From CAG-791 sp045113775 (lineage in GTDB: Bacteria; Bacillota; Clostridia; Lachnospirales; Lachnospiraceae): a stretch of 35,213 nucleotides of DNA. The DNA lies in the NCBI GenBank assembly GCA_045113775.1, contig JBGUJH010000101.1, forward strand, positions 1-35,213, in the 5' to 3' direction. Position numbers and translations under genes: made by a program. Of this stretch, positions 8,015 to 14,132 are shown piece by piece (positions within the stretch are counted from its first letter, which is position 1; each line of letters opens with the position of its first letter). The notes under the pieces were generated by a model, which searched no databases, had not been told where the DNA came from, and worked only from the letters and a program-made list of their open reading frames with translations.

Positions 8015-8371
8015 TTATTTATGATCTTTATGATCCGATGAATCTTTGATTTTGGAGTACATGTTCAAATATGACAGCAGGAGCTGCCTCTCTTCACTGT
8101 CATTGCCCTGAAGGATCTCCAGAATATCGGCAGGAAGAGCGGAGGATACGTCGTCAGAATTGATTCCTTTCAGTAGATAATCGAGGCTGCAATGGAAGTA
8201 TTCACTTAGAAAAATGTATTTTTCCAGTGAGAAAAGAGCAGCGCCCCGCTCTGCATGGCTGACATGTTTTACAGAACAATCCAGCAGTTCTGCCAGGGTT
8301 TCCTGCGTCAGGCCGTTCAAATTTCTGAGATATGAAACTCTTTTTCCGATTTCAGCTTTATAGTTGCCCAT
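8015..8371 (-). CDS. XRE-family helix-turn-helix regulator
   Basis: This small DNA-binding protein of 118 residues has an HTH_3 (Cro/CI-type) domain at about residues 5-62: IGKRVSYLRNLNGLTQETLA, then LLDCSVKHVSHAERG, ending SLDYLLKG. The C-terminal 50 residues are predicted helical (DILEILQGNDSEERQLLLSY) and may dimerise. The ATG at 8371 is chosen because GGAGAAGAAC precedes it. An upstream ATG at 8425 would add 18 residues without family similarity. The gene is divergent from the promoter of the unidentified RNA at 8469-8769. A palindrome ACCT-ATA-AGGT in that promoter's spacer is a candidate operator. The likely role, by inference, is autoregulation and control of that RNA. Confidence 0.85.
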   Translation of the reverse strand: MGNYKAEIGKRVSYLRNLNGLTQETLAELLDCSVKHVSHAERGAALFSLEKYIFLSEYFHCSLDYLLKGINSDDVSSALPADILEILQGNDSEERQLLLSYLNMYSKIKDSSDHKDHK

Positions 8372-8433
8372 TGTTCTTCTCCATGAGTCAATTTTATGAA
8401 GTTTAGAACTTTGATAAAACAACATGTAAGGTT

Positions 8434-8462
8434 TTGTAAAATAGACCTATAAGGTTTATAAT
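8434..8462 (+). promoter_or_regulatory. Promoter of the structured RNA, with an internal palindrome
   Basis: TTGTAA (8434-8439), a 17-bp spacer and TATAAT (8457-8462) form a strong vegetative-type promoter predicting a start near 8469. The spacer contains the palindrome ACCT-ATA-AGGT (8445-8455). TAAGGTTT also occurs twice, near 8428 and 8450. A repressor bound here would block the promoter. Confidence 0.75.
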
Positions 8463-8468
8463 CTTAGA

Positions 8469-8769
8469 AGAGTAACGGATCATTCTTCTGATGAATCGGA
8501 CTGTAAGAAGAGTTATGAAGGAAGATCCTGATCAAGTTTAAAAGGCCGGCGTCCTCAGATATGCCAACTCCCTAATTAAGCAATCGGGCGCTGAGCCTTT
8601 TTTTGGTGCGATAAGCCGGTAAGCGCAGCTCGCACTTGCACGAAGATGCATCTACCGGCCAACGGTCAACCTGGTAGGAGGTCATCCTGCCCGATTGTGG
8701 AAAGAATTACAGCAGCCTGCTATGCGGGTCTTAACTTGCAGAAAAGCCCTGCCTGACGGCAGGGCTTTT
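8469..8769 (+). ncRNA. Unidentified structured RNA of about 300 nt
   Basis: The region lies between a strong promoter and a strong terminator and has no credible reading frame on the plus strand. It holds several pairings. AGAAGA/TCTTCT forms a 5' hairpin at 8466-8489. CAATCGGGC (8581-8589) pairs with GCCCGATTG (8689-8697) and encloses GCCGGTA (8615-8621) with TACCGGC (8653-8659). GGTAGGA (8673-8679) can pair with TCCTGCC (8685-8691), which competes with the long-range helix at 8689-8691. A T7 run at 8598-8604 follows a possible stem (CTCAG 8553-8557 with CTGAG 8591-8595), so an internal terminator is possible. It was compared from memory with RNase P, tmRNA, SRP, 6S and common riboswitches and none fits. 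It could be a divergent 6S RNA or a regulatory RNA. It is convergent with coaBC, so it is not an obvious leader. Confidence 0.6.
8742..8769. terminator. Intrinsic terminator shared by the structured RNA and coaBC
   Basis: A 12-bp perfect stem (AAAAGCCCTGCC / GGCAGGGCTTTT) with a tgac loop, flanked by A and T runs that let it work in both directions. Confidence 0.88.
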
Positions 8770-8838
8770 GAGTTTCAGAACATATCAGTCTGTATGAGAT
8801 TTCTTTATCAGGTGGACATTGAAATGCCGGCATTGTGA

Positions 8839-10026
8839 TCACATTGCGATCAGTCGGTCCAGCAGTTTCATAGCCACGCTTTCTTTACTCATGATTTCCA
8901 GCTGCTCGGTGCTGTCTGCCGTGATGAAGGTCACTACGTTTGTGTCGGTACCGAACCCGGCGCCGGCAACTTTGACATTGTTGGCCACGATCATATCGAG
9001 ATTTTTCTTCACGAGCTTGGCCCGCGCTTTGTTCTCCAGATCTGATGTTTCCATAGCGAAACCGCAGAGAATCTGACCGTCCGGTTTGTGAGCTCCGAGA
9101 TACTGAAGAGTATCTTCTGTGCGGGCAAGGCTCAAACTAAGGTCATTGTCCGCTTTCTTGATCTTCTCGTCGCTGACGGTGACAGGGCGGTAGTCCGCAA
9201 CGGCGGCCGCCTTGATGATGATATCCTGCTCTTTGGAAACTGATGTAACAGCGCAGAAGAGGTCATGCGCGGATGTAATGGAAACCAGTTTTACTCCAAA
9301 GGGAGGAGTAAGGGATACGGGTCCCGATACCAGTGTAACTTCAGCGCCGCGAAGTGCGGCAGCGTGCGCGATAGCGTATCCCATCTTCCCGCTGGAATGG
9401 TTCGTGATAAAACGGACGGGGTCAATCGCTTCGCGGGTCGGACCGGCAGTCACCAGGATCTTCTTTCCGGCCAGGTCTTTCGGGCAGGCAATCTCTGCCA
9501 AAATACAGTCGACCAGCAAAGCGGGCTCAGGGAGCTTGCCTTTCCCCTCGTCTCCGCAGGCGAGATGCCCGCTGGAGGGTTCGATGATCTTCACGCCGCG
9601 CTCCTTCAGGACGGCGAGATTAGCCTGCGTGGCGGGGTGCTCGTACATCCTTGTGTTCATGGCAGGCGAGACGAGTACCGGACAGGTGCAGGCGAGAAGC
9701 GTGGTAGAGAGCATATCGTCCGCGATCCCGTATGCCATCTTGGCTATGACATTGGCCGTTGCAGGCGCAATGATGGCGAGATCCGCTTTTTTGGCAAGCG
9801 ATATGTGTTCCACTTCGATGGGATGATTCCGGTCGAAAGTATCGGTAATGCATTTGCGGCCGGTAAGTGTCTCAAAAGTGATCGGAGAGATGAACTTCGC
9901 GGCATTTTCCGTCATGATCACGTGGACCTCTGCGTGCTGCTTGATGAGGCGGCTCGCGAGATCAGCGGCCTTGTAGGCCGCGATGCTGCCTGTGACACCG
10001 AGCAGGACCGTTTTCCCCTTGAGCAT
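8839..10026 (-). CDS. coaBC: Bifunctional phosphopantothenoylcysteine decarboxylase / phosphopantothenate-cysteine ligase
   Basis: This bifunctional enzyme of coenzyme A synthesis first joins 4'-phosphopantothenate to cysteine (CoaB, C-terminal). It then decarboxylates the product to 4'-phosphopantetheine (CoaC, N-terminal, FMN-dependent). The 395-residue length is typical. CoaC motifs are GVTGSIAAYKAADL, the catalytic His in VEHISLAKKAD, IAPATANVIAKMA, SPAMNTRMYEHPA, and the Cys-containing flap GHLACGDEGKGKL. CoaB begins at about residue 190 with ILVTAGPTREAIDPVRFITN and contains AAVADYRP and the EKIKK lysines. It is 29 bp downstream of coaX on the same strand, so two CoA steps form one operon. 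Confidence 0.96.
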   Translation of the reverse strand: MLKGKTVLLGVTGSIAAYKAADLASRLIKQHAEVHVIMTENAAKFISPITFETLTGRKCITDTFDRNHPIEVEHISLAKKADLAIIAPATANVIAKMAYGIADDMLSTTLLACTCPVLVSPAMNTRMYEHPATQANLAVLKERGVKIIEPSSGHLACGDEGKGKLPEPALLVDCILAEIACPKDLAGKKILVTAGPTREAIDPVRFITNHSSGKMGYAIAHAAALRGAEVTLVSGPVSLTPPFGVKLVSITSAHDLFCAVTSVSKEQDIIIKAAAVADYRPVTVSDEKIKKADNDLSLSLARTEDTLQYLGAHKPDGQILCGFAMETSDLENKARAKLVKKNLDMIVANNVKVAGAGFGTDTNVVTFITADSTEQLEIMSKESVAMKLLDRLIAM

Positions 10027-10055
10027 ATCTGTTCTCCTTTCAGCGGCAGTATAGT

Positions 10056-10820
10056 TCAGCTGTTTCTCTCATAGATGTAGCGGAGACCGCGCAGAAGAAG
10101 CAGGTCATCCGTGATGATCTCATGTTTGCACAGAGGAATGATGGTGCCGGCCAGACCGCCGGTAGCGATCACTGTCGTCTTCATTCCGATCTCCTCTTCA
10201 ATGCGGTCGATCATACCGTCGAGCATGGAGGCGCTTCCGTAGAGGATTCCGCTCTTCATGCAGTCGTTGGTATTAGTGCCGATGAGGCGTTTGGGCGGAT
10301 CGAGGCTGATCCTGGGCAGCTGAGAGGTCCTGGAAGTAAGCGAATCCAGGGAGACACGCAGACCGGGAAGGATCATGCCGCCGCGATAATTCTTATCCTT
10401 GTCAACAACGGTTATCGTTGTGGCGGTTCCCATATCAATAATGATCAGGGGGCAGCTGTAATCGCGGACGCCGGCTACTGCCGCGACGATCAGGTCGGCG
10501 CCGACCTGCGCCGGGTTGTCCATGCAGATCTTGAGACCGTTCTTGAGGCCGGGTCCCACTATCTTGACATGACAGTTCATGATCTTGCCGAGAGCCTCGG
10601 TCATGATAGCCGTGATCGGCGGTACTACGGAAGCGATGATCGCGCCGGTAATAGCCGAGCGGTCAATCTCATGAAGATCAAGGACGTTCTTGAATGCGAG
10701 CGCATACTCCAATGCGGTCTTGCTGTGGTCGGTGGCGAGACGCTCTGAAAAGCAGATCTCTTCTCCGTCTATGCATCCGATCACCATGTTTGTGTTGCCG
10801 ATGTCAATAGCGAATAGCAT
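10056..10820 (-). CDS. coaX: Type III pantothenate kinase
   Basis: This enzyme phosphorylates pantothenate, the first step of CoA synthesis. Type III enzymes differ from type I CoaA in that they are not feedback-inhibited by CoA and need a monovalent cation. The 254-residue protein has the ASKHA-fold phosphate-1 motif DIGNTNMVIG at the N-terminus, IIASVVPP, NPAQVGADLIVAAVAG (the GADR-type motif) and DMGTATTITVVD. The start is supported by GGAGG seven bases upstream. It is the first gene of the coaX-coaBC pair. A GC-rich palindromic repeat (10915-10951, minus orientation) lies about 95 bp upstream of its start. Confidence 0.96.
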   Translation of the reverse strand: MLFAIDIGNTNMVIGCIDGEEICFSERLATDHSKTALEYALAFKNVLDLHEIDRSAITGAIIASVVPPITAIMTEALGKIMNCHVKIVGPGLKNGLKICMDNPAQVGADLIVAAVAGVRDYSCPLIIIDMGTATTITVVDKDKNYRGGMILPGLRVSLDSLTSRTSQLPRISLDPPKRLIGTNTNDCMKSGILYGSASMLDGMIDRIEEEIGMKTTVIATGGLAGTIIPLCKHEIITDDLLLLRGLRYIYERNS

Positions 10821-10914
10821 GCTGTACCTCCATATTGTGAATTATGCAGACTGCGGCCGGTTATGCCATGAGGAGTATATCATTTATTGATCGTGAATGG
10901 CAATTATATTTAAG

Positions 10915-10951
10915 TCACGCAGTGCGAGCCGCTGCGCCGCGTGCGTGTTGC
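10915..10951 (-). repeat. Dispersed GC-rich intergenic repeat, long type (copy 1)
   Basis: Read on the minus strand, this contains a block of 22 bases identical to 29322-29343 on the plus strand, beginning CGCACGCGGCGCAGCGG. The match continues for about eight more bases with two differences. It lies between the ImmA-like gene and coaX, both on the minus strand, in the coaX upstream region. Confidence 0.7.
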
Positions 10952-10957
10952 CCGAGG

Positions 10958-11479
10958 TCAGGATTTCGGGGAGAGAAAACGGCTGTCGCATTCAAAGGGA
11001 AGGGGAATATCTGTCCCCCTCTTTCTCATACTCAGAAGTTTAAAATTCATAAGGCCGGGCGTCGTGCCTAAAGCCAGACAGAGGCTGCCGAGATCAGTTT
11101 CAGGCCGGCCCGCCGTCCTGAGGACTTCCTCATCCTGAAGAAGAAGGTCCGCAGCGAACAGATTGGCCTCATACTCGGTGCTGCTGCGCTTGTCATAGAC
11201 AGCCGTATCAAAGAGCGGGGCAGTTCTCAGCTCCTGCGCGTGCAGCACAATGTGGCCCAGTTCATGGGCGGCTACGATCCGCTGTTCGTATTCCGGAAGA
11301 TTCCCGTTGATGCCGACAAAATACTGCCGCAGAAAATAGCGGGTAAATCCCTTGGTATGAGTAAGGTCATAATAAAACCGGACCTGAACATGCATGGCGT
11401 CCAGGAGTTCGAGCGGGTCGCGGGTCCTGTATCTGCGGACCAGTCCGGCCGCCTTATGATAGACATAGAGTCTGCTCAT
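10958..11479 (-). CDS. ImmA/IrrE-family metallopeptidase
   Basis: The predicted zinc protease of 173 residues has the catalytic HELGH at 72-76 and the downstream glutamate motif TEYEANLFAADLLL at about 101-114, both typical of COG2856. Characterised relatives act on an XRE-type repressor encoded next door: ImmA cleaves ImmR in ICEBs1, and IrrE/PprI cleaves DdrO in Deinococcus after DNA damage. Here the gene follows an XRE repressor gene by 12 bp (ribosome site GAGGAGG), and that repressor is divergent from a Y-family polymerase gene. The inference is that this protease relieves repression of the repair genes on damage. No integrase or conjugation gene is nearby, so it does not look like part of an integrative element. 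Confidence 0.9.
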   Translation of the reverse strand: MSRLYVYHKAAGLVRRYRTRDPLELLDAMHVQVRFYYDLTHTKGFTRYFLRQYFVGINGNLPEYEQRIVAAHELGHIVLHAQELRTAPLFDTAVYDKRSSTEYEANLFAADLLLQDEEVLRTAGRPETDLGSLCLALGTTPGLMNFKLLSMRKRGTDIPLPFECDSRFLSPKS

Positions 11480-11491
11480 GCCGGCGCCTCC

Positions 11492-11986
11492 TCAGACATT
11501 TTCTTCGGAATCAGCGCTGCCGCCCGCGGGCATCTGCCCCGAAGTGCCGGTATCCGGACGGCTGCCGCCGGAAGCGCGCTCATCATCTGCATATTTCTTC
11601 GGGGTGAATTTCCTCGCGTTTTCCTTGGCTTCCCAGAACATCTCCATAAAATGCTTACCGATCATGTCGATATCTTCGGGAGAGAGGCCGCCTCCGGCGA
11701 ACATGGCGCGGGTGCTGTCCAGAAAGGCCTGCGCCTGCTGCTGCCCGCGCGTCCCGTATACTTCCGCGGCCTTTGTCATAAACAGTTCCTGCTCGCCCCT
11801 CAGATATTCTTCATTGCAGCCCAGGGCAGAGGCCAGCGCGGTGTAGAGAGCCTGATTGCGGGGATATTTCCCGCCGGTCTCCCAGTTGCGCACGGTGCGC
11901 TTCGTCACACCGGTCATTTCAGCGAGTTCTTCCTGGGAATACCCGTTCTTTATACGAAGTTCTCTTACCTTTTCTCCAAAAGTCAT
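11492..11986 (-). CDS. XRE-family repressor, likely target of the adjacent ImmA/IrrE protease
   Basis: The 164-residue protein has an N-terminal HTH domain (about residues 1-60: FGEKVRELRIKNGYSQEELA, then MTGVTKRTVRNWETGG). A helical middle region follows (about 60-135, FMEMFWEAKENARKF), and a disordered Gly/Ser/Asp-rich tail. HTH plus extension is the arrangement of ImmR and DdrO, whose extensions are cut by their partner proteases. The gene is preceded by its own good promoter (12040-12068), and the palindrome AGGAAAT-TTA-ATTTCCT lies just downstream of that promoter's -10. This suggests autorepression. The same half-sites also follow the polymerase promoter. The start follows AAGGAGCAC. 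Confidence 0.88.
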   Translation of the reverse strand: MTFGEKVRELRIKNGYSQEELAEMTGVTKRTVRNWETGGKYPRNQALYTALASALGCNEEYLRGEQELFMTKAAEVYGTRGQQQAQAFLDSTRAMFAGGGLSPEDIDMIGKHFMEMFWEAKENARKFTPKKYADDERASGGSRPDTGTSGQMPAGGSADSEENV

Positions 11987-12020
11987 TATTGTGCTCCTTA
12001 TATTTCCTGAGGGTCGAAAG

Positions 12021-12037
12021 AGGAAATTTAATTTCCT
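12021..12037. promoter_or_regulatory. Candidate XRE operator at the repressor promoter
   Basis: AGGAAAT and ATTTCCT are separated by TTA, a 7-bp perfect inverted repeat. It lies immediately after the -10 of the repressor promoter, near its predicted start of transcription. Another half-site ATTTCCT is at 12002-12008. The same half-site recurs twice at the polymerase promoter. Confidence 0.6.
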
Positions 12038-12039
12038 TT

Positions 12040-12068
12040 ATTGTACAATTCATTTCCCCTGATGTCAA
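12040..12068 (-). promoter_or_regulatory. Promoter of the XRE-immA operon
   Basis: On the minus strand, TTGACA (12063-12068), a 17-bp spacer and TACAAT (12040-12045) form a near-consensus vegetative promoter. Confidence 0.75.
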
Positions 12069-12081
12069 CACAGAAACCCTC

Positions 12082-12110
12082 TTGACACGAATATACGTTC
12101 GAAATATACT
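12082..12110 (+). promoter_or_regulatory. Promoter of the Y-family polymerase operon
   Basis: TTGACA (12082-12087), a 17-bp spacer and TATACT (12105-12110) form a near-consensus promoter with a predicted start near 12117. The LexA-type box fills most of the spacer. Direct-repeat half-sites begin just after the transcription start. Confidence 0.8.
12088..12101. promoter_or_regulatory. LexA (DinR) SOS box
   Basis: CGAATATACGTTCG matches the Gram-positive consensus CGAAC-N4-GTTCG at nine of the ten fixed positions (C to T at position 5). It directly follows the -35 hexamer of the polymerase promoter, a position where LexA binding would block RNA polymerase. Confidence 0.72.
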
Positions 12111-12119
12111 GTTTGCAAG

Positions 12120-12157
12120 AGGAAATTAAAATGCTTTTAAGGAAATTTAAATGCTTT
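12120..12157 (+). promoter_or_regulatory. Direct repeats with AGGAAAT half-sites after the polymerase promoter
   Basis: GGAAATTAAAATGCTTT (12121-12137) and GGAAATTTAAATGCTTT (12141-12157) repeat with a 20-bp period and one difference. Both carry AGGAAAT, the half-site of the palindrome at the repressor promoter. The spacing of about two helical turns would let two repressor dimers bind on one face. Confidence 0.6.
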
Positions 12158-12175
12158 CATTCGGTGAACGCAGGG

Positions 12176-12193
12176 CAGGGCCTGCGAGCCCTG
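12176..12193 (+). repeat. Short palindromic element upstream of the polymerase gene
   Basis: CAGGGC and GCCCTG pair around ctgcga. The CTGCGAGCC portion is shared with the other short elements in the window. It lies 16 nt before the start codon. Confidence 0.35.
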
Positions 12194-12209
12194 ACTAAAG
12201 GCGGTGATC

Positions 12210-13472
12210 ATGGACAGAGTGATACTTCACTCGGACTGCAACTGCTTTTATGCCAGTGTAGAGATGCTCCATCATCCCGAACTGGACGGAAAGCCGCTGG
12301 CAGTCGGAGGAGACCCCGAACAGAGACACGGGATCATATTGACGGCCAATTACATAGCGAAGAGAGCGGGGGTGAAAACGGGGGAAGCGCTCTGGCAGGC
12401 GAGACAGGCCTGTCCGGACCTGGTCATCGTCCCGCCCAGGATGGATCTGTATCTGCGCTTTTCGGAGCTGGCAAGGGAGATTTACAGGGAATACTCGGAC
12501 CTGATGGAACCGTACGGGCTGGATGAGTGCTGGATCGACTGCACCCGGAGCGGGCAGTGTTTCGGGAGCGGCCCGGAACTTGCGGCGGAGATCTCCGCCC
12601 GGATCAAGCGGGAACTGGGGATCACGGTCAGTATAGGAGTCAGCTGGAACAAGATCTTCGCCAAATTCGGCTCCGATTACAGGAAGCCGGATGCCATCAC
12701 TGTGATCGACAGGAACAATTACAGGCAGATCGTATGGGAGAGCGGGGTGTCGGATCTTCTGTTTGTAGGGAGGGCCACGCAGAGGAAACTGCACAGGTAC
12801 GGGATCCTCACGATCGGGGACCTGGCGAGGACAGATCCTTCTTTTCTTCAGGATATTTTCGGAAAGATCGGGCTGGTCCTGTCCGCGTTCGCCAGAGGAG
12901 AGGATCAGACGCCTGTGGCGCCCGACAGGAGCGAAATGCCGATCAAGAGCATCGGCAACAGTACCACTACGCCGCGGGACCTGACAACAGAGCAGGACGT
13001 CAGAATGGTGGTCTATATGCTGGCGGAGAGCGTCGCGTCCCGTCTGCGCAGACACGGATTCGTGGGAGATGTGGTGGAGATCTATGTCAGGGATAAAGAG
13101 CTGTGCGGTTTCAGCCGCCAGCACAAGGTGGATATGCCGACAAACATCTCCGAGGAGATCGCCGGAGAGGCGATGCGGCTCTTCAGGGAGAACTACAGCT
13201 GGAAGAAGCCGATCCGGAGCCTGGGAGTACGGGTATCCCACTTGAAAATGGAGAATTATCCGTACCAGCTCAGTCTTTTTAAGGATCCGGAGTGGAGAGA
13301 GAAACAGCTGAAGGCGGATATCGCGGTTGACGAGATCAGGAGCAGGTTCGGATTCCAGGCAGTGCGCAGAGGACTGATGCATGTGGACACGAAGCTCTCA
13401 TCGGATGACGCCGAGACCCATGTCGTACACCCGCACGGGTATTTTGAACGAGGGAACAGGACCGGCGTCTGA
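12210..13472 (+). CDS. Y-family DNA polymerase (Pol IV / DinB type)
   Basis: This is a translesion polymerase of 420 residues, somewhat long for Pol IV. Catalytic Asp9 is in HSDCNCFYASVE, with Tyr14 at the steric-gate position. The second carboxylate pair is Asp105-Glu106 in GLDECWID. The little-finger domain follows to about residue 350, and QLSLF at 353-357 is a beta-clamp-binding motif. SIGVSWNKIFAKFGSDYRKP is the conserved palm/finger segment. The ATG at 12210 is preferred to the GTG at 12204 because AAAGGCGG is well placed for it. The promoter carries a LexA-type box and repeats matching the candidate operator of the divergent XRE gene. The gene is thus probably damage-inducible under two controls, with the partner gene downstream. 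Assignment to DinB rather than the UvrX/YqjW branch is not settled. Confidence 0.92.
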   Translation: MDRVILHSDCNCFYASVEMLHHPELDGKPLAVGGDPEQRHGIILTANYIAKRAGVKTGEALWQARQACPDLVIVPPRMDLYLRFSELAREIYREYSDLMEPYGLDECWIDCTRSGQCFGSGPELAAEISARIKRELGITVSIGVSWNKIFAKFGSDYRKPDAITVIDRNNYRQIVWESGVSDLLFVGRATQRKLHRYGILTIGDLARTDPSFLQDIFGKIGLVLSAFARGEDQTPVAPDRSEMPIKSIGNSTTTPRDLTTEQDVRMVVYMLAESVASRLRRHGFVGDVVEIYVRDKELCGFSRQHKVDMPTNISEEIAGEAMRLFRENYSWKKPIRSLGVRVSHLKMENYPYQLSLFKDPEWREKQLKADIAVDEIRSRFGFQAVRRGLMHVDTKLSSDDAETHVVHPHGYFERGNRTGV

Positions 13473-13490
13473 CGCGTACGGAAAAGAAGT

Positions 13491-13530
13491 TGCTGCCTTT
13501 CAGGCGGCCTGCACGCGGCACGGCGGCCCG
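13491..13530 (+). repeat. Dispersed GC-rich intergenic repeat, long type (copy 2)
   Basis: This 40-bp stretch is 85% identical to 29304-29343. It begins TGCTGCCTTTCAGGCGGC, a hairpin whose stem is kept by a G-T pair where the other copy has A-T. It lies 38 bp before the small gene at 13568. Confidence 0.6.
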
Positions 13531-13567
13531 TGAAACGGGACTTATGGAGAACAGGAGGTATAGTGAA

Positions 13568-13996
13568 ATGCCCCATACAGATACTAATATCAGCAGGGAT
13601 GCCCTGCAGAATTATGGAATGCAGCCGACAAGAGGAACGGGCTCAGAGTGGTCCGGACAGAGCCGGGGAAGCAGCAGGAGGATCAGGATCTACGGTGACA
13701 GAGAGAGTATAAATTCAGAGAGTATAAATTCAGAGGGGATTAATTCAGAAGACATCAATCCCGCGAAGGTCTATGTGGACGTGCTGGCAGAATTTACCAG
13801 GGAAGGGTTCATGAGGCCGTGCCGGATCACGTGGGAGGACGGCAGGAAGTATACGATCGACCGCGTCAAGAGATGCGAGCGCCGCGCAAGCCGCAAGGCG
13901 GGCGGCATGGGACTTATGTATACCTGCATGGTGGCGGGACAGGAAGTAAACCTCTTCTATGAAGAGAACCAGAGATGGTTTGTCACAAGAAAATAA
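13568..13996 (+). CDS. Small partner protein of the Y-family polymerase, unknown function
   Basis: The 142-residue protein has two parts. Residues 1 to about 67 are hydrophilic and low in complexity and include SESINSESINSEGINSED, encoded by four 15-bp repeats. Residues about 68-142 form a compact domain: YVDVLAEFTREGFMRPCRIT, a W-E-D-G-R-K-Y-T-I-D turn, a basic helix, then YTCMVAGQEVNLFYEENQRW. This pattern of a charged DGR turn followed by paired strands resembles small beta-rich proteins encoded next to dinB/imuB-type genes in other Gram-positives (DUF6504-like). That resemblance is from memory and weak. It follows the polymerase by 95 bp on the same strand. The ATG at 13568 follows AGGAGG. 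An ATG at 13544 is in frame but has a poorer site. Confidence 0.7.
   Translation: MPHTDTNISRDALQNYGMQPTRGTGSEWSGQSRGSSRRIRIYGDRESINSESINSEGINSEDINPAKVYVDVLAEFTREGFMRPCRITWEDGRKYTIDRVKRCERRASRKAGGMGLMYTCMVAGQEVNLFYEENQRWFVTRK
13703..13762 (+). repeat. 15-bp tandem repeats inside the small partner gene
   Basis: Two exact copies of GAGAGTATAAATTCA (13703-13717, 13718-13732) are followed by two degenerate copies (13733-13747, 13748-13762). They encode an S-E-x-I-N repeat and keep frame when copies are gained or lost. Confidence 0.85.
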
Positions 13997-14021
13997 ATAT
14001 TTCGTTAAAATTACAAAATAT

Positions 14022-14050
14022 TTCAAAAATTGTTACAAACGTGTTATAAT
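14022..14050 (+). promoter_or_regulatory. Promoter of the NlpC/P60 gene
   Basis: TTCAAA (14022-14027), a 17-bp spacer and a perfect TATAAT (14045-14050). The long leader to the start at 14133 contains a palindromic element at 14091-14107. Confidence 0.55.
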
Positions 14051-14090
14051 TTAGTCCATAAGCAGAAGCCAAACGTGAAGGCTGGTTTAA

Positions 14091-14107
14091 GGCCCGCTTT
14101 GCGAGCC
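14091..14107 (+). repeat. Short palindromic element upstream of the NlpC/P60 gene
   Basis: GGCCCGCTTTGCGAGCC is a variant of the GGCTCGC-N3-GCGAGCC core with one stem position changed. It ends 26 nt before the start codon. Confidence 0.5.
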
Positions 14108-14132
14108 GCATGACAACGTGGAGATCAATGCT

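Noticed and set aside
8469..8769. Structured RNA as RNase P, tmRNA, SRP or 6S RNA
   Set aside because: The conserved core sequences of RNase P, tmRNA and SRP that I know are absent. 6S could not be proven or excluded, so it was left unidentified.
12195..13382. 395-codon open frame antisense to the Y-family polymerase
   Set aside because: Pro/Arg-rich shadow translation with no domain. The plus-strand gene is certain.
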